A DNA stretch of 64,000 nucleotides from Methylophaga sp. Its GTDB lineage: Bacteria; Pseudomonadota; Gammaproteobacteria; Nitrosococcales; Methylophagaceae. The position numbers and the translations under genes are program-made. The stretch spans positions 1 through 64,000 of the forward strand of contig PAJP01000001.1 of the NCBI GenBank assembly GCA_002706095.1. Direction: 5' to 3'. The notes under the pieces are model-generated. The model was not told where the DNA came from. It searched no databases and was given only the letters and a program-made list of their open reading frames with translations. Positions 26,249 through 34,957 of this stretch are shown piece after piece (position 1 is the stretch's first letter; each line of letters opens with the position of its first letter).

Positions 26249-27301
26249 TTAGTCATTCGATAAATCAGTAGCTAACTCACTGCGATTACGCCCGTTCATT
26301 TTTCCTTGATAAAGTGCAAGATCGGCTGCTTTAATAATGTCGTCGATATGTTGATGAGGTAACTGGGTGGAAGCAATACCGATGGTGACGGTGAGTGGCT
26401 GATCAAGCTCATCCAAATTAAGATCTGATACAACATGTCTTAGTTTTTCTGCGAGAGTGAAAGCGGCTTTATGTGATGTGTCAGGTAATAACAGGATAAA
26501 TTCTTCACCGCCAAATCGAGCTAAAACATCTGTTTGACGAATATGGTGCTTTAAACAATCGGCGACGTATTTCAAACAAGTGTCACCGATATCATGGCCA
26601 TAGCGGTCGTTGATGCTTTTAAAAAAATCAATATCAATGAGTAAGATACTGAGAACTGCATGCTGCCGTTTTGCCTCAGCAAGACTGGCTTTAAGCTTGA
26701 TGTCGAAGCCGCGACGATTAAGGAGTGAGGTTAAAGGATCCTGCTGAGCCAGTTGTTCAAGTTCGTTTGTCAGTGCTCGGTATCTGTTTTGAAAGAAAAG
26801 ACCAAAATAGGTACTGACAAGGACGCTCATTGCCAACCAAAAACCTCGAGAAATAGACTTACTCTGGTTGTAGGCTTCACCAGTCAAATCCACAAAGAAT
26901 TTACCCAAAGCCGTACAAAGAATGATTGCTATCAGCAATCCCATTCCGATAATAATAGATTGTTTCTTGCTGCCGAATAATGTAGCCATGATGGGATAGA
27001 GTGGAAGTAAAAAAGCAAACTGACTGTTCACGCCACCAGAAATGGCAATCAGGGGAATAATGGAAATAACAGCAACAAAAAAAAGCGCCGCCATTTCATA
27101 GGCAGGAAAACGATGACTGCGTATGAATAAATACACCGAAAATATAAGCACCGTATTGATACTGCCCATCACTGTAAAGTAGCTGGGTAGTTCTACAAAA
27201 AGAGGCCTGAAAATTGTACCTGAGGCCACAGCAATCAATGATATTAATGTAAATTGTAAAATCAGTTTATGGTTGAGATGGGCGTGCGATTGACCTGACA
27301 T
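26249..27301 (-). CDS. Membrane-bound diguanylate cyclase (GGDEF)
   Basis: 350 residues: about six transmembrane helices (15-175) forming a MASE-like sensor, then a GGDEF domain (about 185-345). The active site is GGEEF (RFGGEEF), preceded at the correct five-residue spacing by the product-inhibition I-site RQTD. DPLTSLLNRRGF and DIDFFKSINDRYGHDIGD are the usual nucleotide-binding motifs. It should make c-di-GMP under feedback control. The sensed signal is unknown. It is divergent from the DUF2157 operon, with 140 bp between the starts. Confidence 0.92.
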   Translation of the reverse strand: MSGQSHAHLNHKLILQFTLISLIAVASGTIFRPLFVELPSYFTVMGSINTVLIFSVYLFIRSHRFPAYEMAALFFVAVISIIPLIAISGGVNSQFAFLLPLYPIMATLFGSKKQSIIIGMGLLIAIILCTALGKFFVDLTGEAYNQSKSISRGFWLAMSVLVSTYFGLFFQNRYRALTNELEQLAQQDPLTSLLNRRGFDIKLKASLAEAKRQHAVLSILLIDIDFFKSINDRYGHDIGDTCLKYVADCLKHHIRQTDVLARFGGEEFILLLPDTSHKAAFTLAEKLRHVVSDLNLDELDQPLTVTIGIASTQLPHQHIDDIIKAADLALYQGKMNGRNRSELATDLSND

Positions 27302-27441
27302 GGAGTGTCCCTGACCATGGTTTGCAAATTAACAGTAAGTTAGCATACTTCATTCTAAACTGATCACGCTGCTGACGTATTCGTTAAAGATGTTGATTAA
27401 TTGACATCGCTAGAACATGAATAGCTAACAAGGAAGACACA

Positions 27442-28416
27442 TTGAATAGTCAAAAACGACGTGCCGTTGCCACATTTTTTGCAGCAGGTGCCATAGATAA
27501 ACAGCATATACCAATGGCACTAAGACGCTTAGGTTTAATGCCTGACAAACGCGTTTGGTTGCGGCTGTTTGAGCAGATTTTACTGGCCTCTGGCATAGTG
27601 GCGATGGCTTTATCAATGATTTTCTTTATCGCTTATAACTGGTCTGATATGGGCCGGTTCAGCAAATTCTTGTTGCTGGAAGCCAGCATCATTTTATCTG
27701 TCATGCTCTATTGCTATTTTGTGGCCAGAAAACTGGTCAGCAGAATGGCTTTATTGCTAGCCAGTTTATTGGTGGGGGCATTAATGGCCTTTTATGGTCA
27801 AACCTATCAAACGGGGGCAGATAGTTGGCAGCTGTTTTTCTACTGGGCCTTAGCGATCACACCATGGGTAGTTATTTCGAGATTCTCCAGTTTATGGCTA
27901 CTCTGGTTGATGTTATTGAATCTTGCTTTAGTGTTGTATTTTGATACTTTTCATTCAATTTTTGGTTTGGTTTTTGACGCTCAAAATACTTTATTTTGGT
28001 GTTTGTTTGGCCTTAATAGTCTGGCATTGCTTATATGGGAGTGGTGCAGTAAGAAAATGGTGGCGCTGACTGAGCGTTGGCCACAACGGGTTATTGCCAT
28101 CATAAGTGGTTGGGCTATTACGGCATTAGCGATTTATGTCAGTCTGGATAAACCGGAAGAACAGCTGCTGCCCTTGCTTATCTGGGTAGCTTGGTTGGTT
28201 ATTTTTATGTTCGCTTATCGTCAATTGCGGCTTGATATTTTTATGTTGGCTGGTGGTTGCTTGTCAGCCATTTTGGTCATCATGACACTGCTAGGCCAGC
28301 ATATTATTGAGTCAGGCGACGAGGCCGCACTATTACTGTTGTCGGTATTGATCATGGCCATGGGGGCGGGTGCAGCCTATTGGCTGAAACAGGTGCACAG
28401 GGAGAGTGAGTCATGA
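27442..28416 (+). CDS. DUF2157 multi-span membrane protein
   Basis: 324 residues. A 60-residue cytoplasmic N-terminus is followed by about nine to ten transmembrane helices (first ILLASGIVAMALSMIFFIAY), with the DUF2157-type segment SWQLFFYWALAI. The function is unknown. The start is TTG 27442, preceded by AAGGAAG at 5 nt, with no better ATG. It overlaps the next gene by 4 bp (ATGA). The trio DUF2157, DUF4401, GDYXXLXY recurs in proteobacteria and implies a membrane complex. Confidence 0.8.
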   Translation: MNSQKRRAVATFFAAGAIDKQHIPMALRRLGLMPDKRVWLRLFEQILLASGIVAMALSMIFFIAYNWSDMGRFSKFLLLEASIILSVMLYCYFVARKLVSRMALLLASLLVGALMAFYGQTYQTGADSWQLFFYWALAITPWVVISRFSSLWLLWLMLLNLALVLYFDTFHSIFGLVFDAQNTLFWCLFGLNSLALLIWEWCSKKMVALTERWPQRVIAIISGWAITALAIYVSLDKPEEQLLPLLIWVAWLVIFMFAYRQLRLDIFMLAGGCLSAILVIMTLLGQHIIESGDEAALLLLSVLIMAMGAGAAYWLKQVHRESES

Positions 28417-29462
28417 GCACTGAGGACAAAGTCTGGCTTACATTAAGCCAATCTGGTCTCGTTTCGGGGGCTAGACCTGAAGGCCTGAGCATATCCACGC
28501 CTTGGTATATCAAAACATTACTGGCAGTATCAGCTTGGTTAGCGGCAGTATTTTTGTTTGCTTTTCTGGCCGTGCTGTTTAATGGACTATTAGATTCAGT
28601 ATTGGCAGATACACTGATTGGTAGTGTTTTTATATTAATCGCATATCACGTGCTTAAGAGTGAGCAGTCGGACTTCGTCGAGCATTTGGGACTAGCGTTC
28701 AGTATTGCTGGGCAGATTTTGTTAATTATGGCTATGTTGCATTGGGGAAGTGATGTCAATCATCTCAAGTGGCTTATTGCGCTTGGTTTAAATATATTTC
28801 TTATTTTTCTGATACCCAATTTTGTACATAGTGTGCTTTCTTCATTTCTTGCCTGTATTTGTCTAGCGGGTAGTTTAGCTCAATACGGTCTCTTTAGTAT
28901 GTGCTCGCCACTGATCCTGTTTATTTTTGCCTGGTGCTGGATTCATGAGTTTAAAAATGCAAAGTGGTATCGATATGTGACGACTTTAGGTTATGGCTCT
29001 CTGTTTTCTTTACTGCTCATCGAAACAAACACATTTTTTCAGTCCGGTTTATTTTATTGGGGTCATCAGGTAGCAGTTAACCAGCATAGCTATTTTTACT
29101 ATTTGAGTGCAATGATGACTGGCGCGGTTGTTATATATTCCTCAATAATGATTATTAATAAATATCAATCATTAATGATGAAAAGCTCTTGGTATATATT
29201 AGCTTTTGTGTTGGTGCTCTCAGGCATCACGTGGTCAATCAATGGTATGCACACAAGCATGGTTGTTTTGGCTCTGGGGCTGGCGACAACACATCGAATA
29301 TTGATTGGACTTGGCAGCCTATACCTTTTATTCAGTATTAGCCATTATTACTATTCACTTGATACAACATTGTTATTGAAAGCGTTAAGTCTAGCCATCT
29401 TAGGGGGAGTATTGCTCGGCATACGTTGGTGTTTGCCCAAACTGTTTGGAGAATCAACATGA
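28413..29462 (+). CDS. DUF4401 multi-span membrane protein
   Basis: 349 residues with roughly ten transmembrane helices starting near residue 35 (LLAVSAWLAAVFLFAFLAVL). It matches the DUF4401 partner that follows DUF2157 proteins. No catalytic motif is visible. It is coupled by 4-bp ATGA overlaps to both neighbours, so stoichiometric expression of the three proteins is likely. Function is unknown. Confidence 0.78.
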   Translation: MSTEDKVWLTLSQSGLVSGARPEGLSISTPWYIKTLLAVSAWLAAVFLFAFLAVLFNGLLDSVLADTLIGSVFILIAYHVLKSEQSDFVEHLGLAFSIAGQILLIMAMLHWGSDVNHLKWLIALGLNIFLIFLIPNFVHSVLSSFLACICLAGSLAQYGLFSMCSPLILFIFAWCWIHEFKNAKWYRYVTTLGYGSLFSLLLIETNTFFQSGLFYWGHQVAVNQHSYFYYLSAMMTGAVVIYSSIMIINKYQSLMMKSSWYILAFVLVLSGITWSINGMHTSMVVLALGLATTHRILIGLGSLYLLFSISHYYYSLDTTLLLKALSLAILGGVLLGIRWCLPKLFGEST

Positions 29463-29947
29463 AACTGCATAAAGCGATGGCTGTCACGTCCTTGTTGTTG
29501 ATTTTACTCACGGTTAATGCATTGGTGTATCAGCAGGAAAAGCTATTGTCTGATGGTGAAAAGATATTGTTGAAGTTGAGAGTGGTGGACCCTCGCTCGT
29601 TGATGCAGGGTGACTACATGGCCCTGGATTATGAACTGGCAGCACAGATTCGTATGCACTTGGCAGAACAGCGTCATGATGTGGACAGGCCATTGCGCCC
29701 TCAAGATGCGTTTGTGGTCGTCAAAGTCGATAAAGACAATGTGGCAGAATTTGTCCGAATCGATAATGATCAGCCATTAGCCGGCAACGAACGCCGTCTC
29801 TTTTTTCGGGTACGTAACAACAGCATCAAATTTGGTACGAATGCTTTCTTTTTTGAGGAGGGCACGGCGTCAAACTATCAGGATGCACAGTTTGCTGAGT
29901 TTCGAGTCAATCAGGAAGGGGACTTATTACTGGTCAATGTACAGTAA
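29459..29947 (+). CDS. GDYXXLXY-domain periplasmic protein
   Basis: 162 residues: an N-terminal signal anchor (residues 8-24) followed by the domain named after its motif, seen here as QGDYMALDYEL near residue 52. The rest is beta-rich and ends YQDAQFAEFRVNQEGDLLLVNV. Families with this motif sit beside DUF2157/DUF4401 membrane proteins. The longer frame to 29426 is ruled out by the ATG at 29459, which overlaps the upstream stop (ATGA) and follows GGAG. Function is unknown. Confidence 0.82.
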   Translation: MKLHKAMAVTSLLLILLTVNALVYQQEKLLSDGEKILLKLRVVDPRSLMQGDYMALDYELAAQIRMHLAEQRHDVDRPLRPQDAFVVVKVDKDNVAEFVRIDNDQPLAGNERRLFFRVRNNSIKFGTNAFFFEEGTASNYQDAQFAEFRVNQEGDLLLVNVQ

Positions 29948-29967
29948 TAAAATCACCCAACCCTTTA

Positions 29968-31026
29968 TTAAGCACGTCCTGATTTTAATTTTGTATGTAA
30001 GGATCTCAATAAATTCTCTGTGTCCTCCCAGCTCAGACATGGATCAGTAATAGATTGGCCAAATATGGGGGGATGACCATCTTCCTGCTTACCGTCCACA
30101 ATGTAACTCTCCAGCATTAGCCCCAACACATTGACATTGCCTGCTATTCGTTGGTCGATGACATCGTGTGAAATAGTCGTTTGTTTGCGATGTTGTCTGA
30201 GCGAGTTGTCATGGTTACAGTCAACTAAAACCTTGGGGCGACACTGATTGAATAAGAGCAAAGATATGGCTTGTTCTATCGACTCTTTATCGTAGTTTGT
30301 CAGTCCATTCCCCCCGCGCAGAACGAGATGTGTGTCTATGTTTCCAGCTGTATTTTTCATACCAATTTGACCATCACCATTGACTGTCAACGTGTGGTGC
30401 TGACTTGAAGAAGCTCGCATAGCATTGATGGCATTGTGAATACGACCATCAGTACCATTTTTAATACCGACGGGGCAGGGTAAGTCACTGACGAGTTCGC
30501 GATGAGGCTGTGATTCTGAAGTACGTGCTCCAATGGCTACCCAACTCACAAGATCACTGATGTAGTTCATGACAAGTGGATGAAGTGCTTCAGTGGCAAT
30601 CGGCAAGCCAAGTTCAGCTAATTGCAGCAAAATACGTCTTGAGCTGTGTAAACCCAATGCCATATTACCTTGACCATTACGTAATGGATCATAGGCTAGC
30701 CCTTTCCAGCCAAGCGTTGTTCGGGGTTTTTCAACATACGCACGCATCACTATGAATAACTCGTCTTTAAGTTCAGCCGAGAGTTGTGCCAGTCGTCGAC
30801 CATATTCCAGAGCGGCTTCCTCAGAGTCTATTGAGCAAGGACCCACAATGATCATCACTCGATCGTCTGCATCGTTAAGTAGCCGCCGGATGGATTGACG
30901 TTGTTCTGCTATCTGATGTTCCAGATTGTGTTTGATAGGAAGGGCCGCTTTGAGCTCAGCAGGTGTGGGTAGTCTGAGGCTCTCCGAATCGCATTCATGT
31001 TGTAACGTATCGATAGAAGCGGTCAT
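29968..31026 (-). CDS. 3-deoxy-7-phosphoheptulonate (DAHP) synthase, class I
   Basis: Catalyses phosphoenolpyruvate + erythrose 4-phosphate to DAHP, the committed step of aromatic amino-acid synthesis. It has 352 residues (E. coli AroF/G/H 348-356). Motifs: IVGPCSID (about 59-66), the EKPRTT substrate loop, GARTSESQPHRE, CPVGIKNGTDG and metal-ligand segments VDCNHDNSLRQHRKQ. Which of the AroF/AroG/AroH feedback types it is cannot be told by eye. ATG 31026 has AAAAGGA 9 nt upstream. The 310 bp upstream contain a leader peptide rich in Tyr, Trp and Phe codons, hairpins and a terminator, so transcription is probably attenuated by aromatic aminoacyl-tRNA supply. Confidence 0.95.
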   Translation of the reverse strand: MTASIDTLQHECDSESLRLPTPAELKAALPIKHNLEHQIAEQRQSIRRLLNDADDRVMIIVGPCSIDSEEAALEYGRRLAQLSAELKDELFIVMRAYVEKPRTTLGWKGLAYDPLRNGQGNMALGLHSSRRILLQLAELGLPIATEALHPLVMNYISDLVSWVAIGARTSESQPHRELVSDLPCPVGIKNGTDGRIHNAINAMRASSSQHHTLTVNGDGQIGMKNTAGNIDTHLVLRGGNGLTNYDKESIEQAISLLLFNQCRPKVLVDCNHDNSLRQHRKQTTISHDVIDQRIAGNVNVLGLMLESYIVDGKQEDGHPPIFGQSITDPCLSWEDTENLLRSLHTKLKSGRA

Positions 31027-31093
31027 GATAATGGTCCTTTTAAGCAGTCAGGACGAGACTGAGTCAAATGGTGCATCTGTTATTTCTCTACGC

Positions 31094-31138
31094 ATTAAAA
31101 AACCCCGTTGGCTGACTGACCATCCGGGGTTTTTTAAT
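31094..31138 (-). terminator. Attenuator terminator upstream of DAHP synthase
   Basis: A perfect 14-bp stem (31094-31107 with 31125-31138) reads on the minus strand as CCCCG...CGGGGTTTTTT, a strong intrinsic terminator. It lies 68 bp before the DAHP synthase start and 43 bp after the leader-peptide stop. The 17-nt loop contains (minus strand) GGTCAGTCAG, which can pair, with one bulged base, with CTGACTACC just upstream, giving a possible alternative fold. The A run on its other side means it could also act on the plus strand. Confidence 0.85.
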
Positions 31139-31164
31139 GGTAGTCAGCATGATGCCGGACTACC
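31139..31164 (-). promoter_or_regulatory. Competing hairpin in the attenuator leader
   Basis: On the minus strand GGTAGT (31164-31159) pairs with ACTACC (31144-31139), with an inner GCAT/ATGC helix. It sits between the leader-peptide stop and the terminator, and its 3' arm is the same segment that can pair with the terminator loop. A second hairpin (31201-31216, GGCTAT/ATAGCC) lies within the aromatic codons of the leader peptide, as expected of a pause structure. Confidence 0.6.
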
Positions 31165-31180
31165 TTAACGATTTTAAGTG

Positions 31181-31237
31181 TTAGAGGTGCGCCGGCTTTT
31201 GGCTATAAAAATAGCCATATGCAAACCACCAATACAT
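31181..31237 (-). CDS. Aromatic leader peptide of the DAHP synthase attenuator
   Basis: 18-codon peptide MYWWFAYGYFYSQKPAHL: eight aromatic residues (Tyr x4, Trp x2, Phe x2) in the ten codons after the start Met. This is the composition of an attenuation leader that measures charged tRNA for all three aromatic amino acids. The frame extends upstream to ATG 31303 (40 residues), but the internal ATG at 31237 has a GAGAG-like site 7 nt away and gives a typical leader length. A weak promoter (TTTCCA, 17 nt, TAACAT) would start transcription near 31303, which also favours the internal start. Ribosome stalling here would decide between the downstream hairpins and the terminator. Confidence 0.75.
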   Translation of the reverse strand: MYWWFAYGYFYSQKPAHL

Positions 31238-31362
31238 CACAACACTCTCTGACAGGGTCAAGGAGAGTAGAACGGATTTTGCTGTTGTTGTTAATGTATT
31301 CATAACGCTATGTTAATTCATCTGGTGAAATTTGGAAACCAACTGATTTCTTCAAACAGTCA

Positions 31363-32436
31363 TTATTGACACCAAGGGCAGGCAAGAGGTTCACCGATAA
31401 AAATGCCTTCACCTGGCTGTTGAACTGATTTCCAATAGGCTTCAATAAGTGTGTCACCATCCATATAACTGGGAATTAGGATATAGGGATTAGGAAATTT
31501 TTGTGGGTAATTGCAGGGTTCAACCACCGTGCCATAACTCCCTGTTGCTCCAGCCTCAAGCCAACGATACGCTTTCATTTGCCCTTGTTTGCGGATGCCT
31601 GCACCACCGACAGAAGTTAAATGATCGGCAATCGCACCAGGTAAAAAGAGATTACTACTGATATCGGGTACCTGAACATAGCCCGTCATATAAAACATGA
31701 CATCGCGTTTGTTTCTTATGCTGGTGCCTTTTGTTCGTTTGCGGTCATCAACATAATGAATTTCTATGCCGTTTCTTTCTGGCCAGATATCGGCAATTTT
31801 TTTAAACATCCGCCAACGCGTGCTACGTTGATTATCCTGTGTACGGACAAGATAAGCATGACCTGAAGGCGCACTTTTATCAGCTCTGATGCCTCGTTCA
31901 ATCAGTTTTTTGGCATCGATAAGATGACGTCCGCTCAACATCATACTCAAAGGTCTATCAGTGTTTTGCCAGAGATGTTCTGATTTAGCATTATAAAAAG
32001 GGCTGTCTGCGGTAGGGTGACAACCCGATGGCCGCTGCTTGTTATGACTACAATAGCTTTCATCAAAGCCCAGACTCAATGCACTGGTTAGTGACATACA
32101 GCCGACGCGATAGGGGGCATGCCATGTCAGTAACAAAACCTTAATGTTCTCTGTCAAATGCGGTTTGATTTGAGACTCAATCACTGCAAATTGTTCGGGC
32201 GAAAGCGTCGATGAAGCTTCCTTGATAGATAGTCCGAGCATTTGTTCGGCTGGCACACTACGTTTTTCAGCATAGAAGTCAGCAATCTTTTCAGATAAGA
32301 CATCGCCTTGTTTGTAGAGAATGAGGACATTTTTTCCTGATAGTGATGTGGCGGCATTAGCTAGAGATGCGGCGGTGGGCATCAAGCACAAGCCAGCAAT
32401 TGTCAGTAAGTGTGATAGAGACAGCAACATATTCAC
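31363..32436 (-). CDS. TIGR03790-family secreted protein
   Basis: 357 residues with an N-terminal signal peptide (hydrophobic core 3-22, cleavage likely near ASLANA). The mature start VLILYKQGDVLSEKIADFYAEKRSVP matches the TIGR03790 family, whose biochemical role is unknown. Seven cysteines occur, including a CPWC near the C-terminus that could be redox-active or bind metal. It is upstream of the DAHP synthase leader on the same strand, but an independent leader and terminator separate them, so no functional link is implied. Confidence 0.75.
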   Translation of the reverse strand: MNMLLSLSHLLTIAGLCLMPTAASLANAATSLSGKNVLILYKQGDVLSEKIADFYAEKRSVPAEQMLGLSIKEASSTLSPEQFAVIESQIKPHLTENIKVLLLTWHAPYRVGCMSLTSALSLGFDESYCSHNKQRPSGCHPTADSPFYNAKSEHLWQNTDRPLSMMLSGRHLIDAKKLIERGIRADKSAPSGHAYLVRTQDNQRSTRWRMFKKIADIWPERNGIEIHYVDDRKRTKGTSIRNKRDVMFYMTGYVQVPDISSNLFLPGAIADHLTSVGGAGIRKQGQMKAYRWLEAGATGSYGTVVEPCNYPQKFPNPYILIPSYMDGDTLIEAYWKSVQQPGEGIFIGEPLACPWCQ

Positions 32437-32670
32437 CTATAAAAGTTCATAGTTAGTCTATGTCAGTGTTTTAGGGCAATCAATGAAAACTATTGAGAGT
32501 GAGCATCATCGCTTTAGTCATGTTATTCATAAACGGTTTATGCCCGCTTAATGGATATAACCGTTGCCATATAAATGTTTATCTTTGGTATATAAATGCT
32601 TGTGTGCATTCAATACCGTGTTTAGTATGAGAGAATAACTCGAAAAGCGGGAAAAGGTATTTCCAAGGAT

Positions 32671-34338
32671 ATGAAAACCAATCATAAAGATGCAGAAAAG
32701 TGGAAAGAAAAGTTCACGGAGTTAAGTCAGACTTTAGATAAGCAAAAAGCCTACGAACTCTTACTTGAGCGCGGTCTTTCCAGATTAGCACTGGTCTCAC
32801 ATGGTTTGGATATGGCGTTGGATGACCAGCTTGATAAGCTTAGAAAACATCTTCGCACCTCAGTCAGAGATAAGACGCTTGTTGAAAGCATCCTTGAAGA
32901 AATCGAAACGGCTATCAGTCGCATGGATGAGGATAAACTCTCCCAATCAACATTAACGACCTTACTAATTAGTCTAATAGATAAAATTGACTGGCCAGAT
33001 AATAAGAAAAAGCATGTGCTGAAATTACGTAAGCGCGCTGTAAAAAAAGCTGACGATGCCCTACCACAAATGCTTGATGAACTCACTGAACTGATTGATG
33101 AGTGCATGACATCAACATCAAAAGAGGATGAAGAACGAGGTCTGTTTTCCAGATTTTTCCAGAATAAACAAAGCCAACATAATCTTAATAAAACAACCAT
33201 TACAGCGCGCGTTTCGCACGCCAATCTATCTGCTACATCCGATGAGAAAGCAGATACTACACCGTCAGAAGCGATAGAGGATAAGGTTATCACGCCTCAA
33301 GCGCTTCTGATCGAGCTACTGGAGCGTTTATCTTTACCAACAGAGTTTAGTTCAAAAGCCTCAGAGCTCAGATTGAAAATTCATGATGGTCTCAAAGCAG
33401 AGGATGTCCCGAAAACGATTTCATCCATAGCTGACATAGTCAGTCAGTTAAGTTCATCGGTGATGGCAGAGAAGAAAGAATATGAAAGCTTTCTTAGGGA
33501 TTTAACAAAAAAAATTACCTCACTGGATAAGTACCTATACGAAGTTGTACAAGAAGATCTCTCTGCCTACGAAGAGCGACACAAGTTAGCTGGTGATGTT
33601 GAACAGACCATGGTTGGGCTGAGAACAGATGTTGAGAGTGCGGCAGACTTCGATGATATCAAACATCTACTCAGCCAACGACTAGATCACCTCAATGAAC
33701 AAATCACGCATTATCAACACGCTGACAATACCCGTTTTGCCAATTCACAAAAACAAATTGAAGCACTGACGCAACGATTACATGAAATGGAGTCTGAGGC
33801 TAACGAACTGCGATTGGCCACCAGTAAGGCTCGGGCATTGGCGATGAAGGATCCGCTGACAGGTATCTGGAACCGTCAGGCGCTGACTGAGGTTTTACAG
33901 ACAGAATACAGCCGCTGGACGCGTTACCAAAAATCACTAACCATGGTCATTTGGGACGTCGATTATTTTAAATCCGTTAATGATAAGTTTGGTCATAGTG
34001 CGGGTGATGTGGTGTTAAAGACTATCGCTCGTATCTTTAAGGATTCCACAAGACAAGCTGATTTTATTGCGAGTTATGGCGGAGAGGAGTTTGTTGGTCT
34101 ATTTCCTGAAATTGATTTAGAACAGGCTCTGGACATGGCGAATAAAATCCGTCAGACCATTGAAAAAACACAGTTCCAGCATAATGGTATCTCTGTACCG
34201 ATTACCGCGTCAGCAGGGTTAGCCTGTTTTGAAAAAGGTGACACGATCGAGGATGTATTCAAGCGAGCAGATAAAGCGTTATACGAAGCCAAAGGACAGG
34301 GAAGGAACAATTGTCAGGTAGAGCGCAGGTCAGTTTAG
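32671..34338 (+). CDS. Cytoplasmic diguanylate cyclase with long helical N-terminus
   Basis: 555 residues, no membrane segments. The first 380 residues are charged and helical: two similar-looking blocks (about 10-150 and 205-330) and a coiled coil (about 340-385). Then comes a GGDEF domain with DPLTGIWNRQAL, DVDYFKSVNDKFGHSAGD and active-site YGGEEF, preceded by I-site RQAD at the correct spacing. It is therefore a feedback-inhibited c-di-GMP synthase with an unusual cytoplasmic sensory or scaffolding region, possibly a partner-binding module. AAGGA sits only 2 nt from ATG 32671, which is poor spacing. The 234-bp upstream gap carries the imperfect repeats ATATAAATGTTT/ATATAAATGCTT. Confidence 0.88.
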   Translation: MKTNHKDAEKWKEKFTELSQTLDKQKAYELLLERGLSRLALVSHGLDMALDDQLDKLRKHLRTSVRDKTLVESILEEIETAISRMDEDKLSQSTLTTLLISLIDKIDWPDNKKKHVLKLRKRAVKKADDALPQMLDELTELIDECMTSTSKEDEERGLFSRFFQNKQSQHNLNKTTITARVSHANLSATSDEKADTTPSEAIEDKVITPQALLIELLERLSLPTEFSSKASELRLKIHDGLKAEDVPKTISSIADIVSQLSSSVMAEKKEYESFLRDLTKKITSLDKYLYEVVQEDLSAYEERHKLAGDVEQTMVGLRTDVESAADFDDIKHLLSQRLDHLNEQITHYQHADNTRFANSQKQIEALTQRLHEMESEANELRLATSKARALAMKDPLTGIWNRQALTEVLQTEYSRWTRYQKSLTMVIWDVDYFKSVNDKFGHSAGDVVLKTIARIFKDSTRQADFIASYGGEEFVGLFPEIDLEQALDMANKIRQTIEKTQFQHNGISVPITASAGLACFEKGDTIEDVFKRADKALYEAKGQGRNNCQVERRSV

Positions 34339-34455
34339 GAACTATTCCGGGTGTGATCACTGTCAACTTATACACTTGATGAAATAAATGTCGATTTGTT
34401 TTTGACAAGCGATTGATTTGTTTATCAAGTTTTTTAATTCATATAAGGAGATAGT

Positions 34456-34890
34456 ATGAGTATTGTGAAAACGGGTTCAGCCATTTATAAAAGTTTAGGC
34501 AAAAAAGGTGAAGCCAGCGTTAGTACAGAAACGCCAGCACTGAATGAGCACCCTTATGGTTTCACCAGCCGCTTCGAAGGTGGCAAAGGGACTAACCCGG
34601 AAGAACTCCTTGCTGCAGCCCATGCCGCCTGTTTTACCATGGCTCTCTCATTTGCCCTTGAAGGCGAAGGCTACAAAGAAGGCGATTTGCATACGGATGT
34701 TTCCATTTATCTCGACGAAGACGGTGATGGTTTTAAGATAAGCCGCTCAAAGCTTTCCTTAACAGCGAATGTGAAAGCGATTGATGAAAAAGAGTTTGAC
34801 CGTATTGCCCATGAAACGAAATTGGGCTGTCCCGTCAGTAAATTATTCAATGCAGACATTGAGCTTGAATACACATTAAACGCCGCATAG
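34456..34890 (+). CDS. OsmC-family peroxiredoxin
   Basis: 144 residues, the OsmC/Ohr fold that reduces organic hydroperoxides with a pair of cysteines. Both are visible: Cys57 in AAHAACFTMALSFAL and Cys124 in ETKLGCPVSKLF. The N-terminus and the GGKGTNPEELL segment match OsmC rather than Ohr. A strong AAGGAGA site precedes ATG 34456. It is monocistronic, with its own terminator immediately downstream. Confidence 0.93.
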   Translation: MSIVKTGSAIYKSLGKKGEASVSTETPALNEHPYGFTSRFEGGKGTNPEELLAAAHAACFTMALSFALEGEGYKEGDLHTDVSIYLDEDGDGFKISRSKLSLTANVKAIDEKEFDRIAHETKLGCPVSKLFNADIELEYTLNAA

Positions 34891-34910
34891 TCAGCTGGCG
34901 AATACCATTT

Positions 34911-34957
34911 AAAGGCTCCATTTAATCCATAATCAACGGTTAATGGGGCCTTTTTTT
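34911..34957 (+). terminator. Rho-independent terminator after osmC
   Basis: An imperfect stem of AAAGGCTCCATTTAA with TTAATGGGGCCTTT is followed by a run of seven T. It ends the osmC transcript. Confidence 0.85.

Noticed and set aside
32560..32640. Imperfect direct repeats (ATATAAATGTTT / ATATAAATGCTT) upstream of the GGDEF gene
   Set aside because: Two short AT-rich copies only; not enough to claim a regulatory or mobile repeat.
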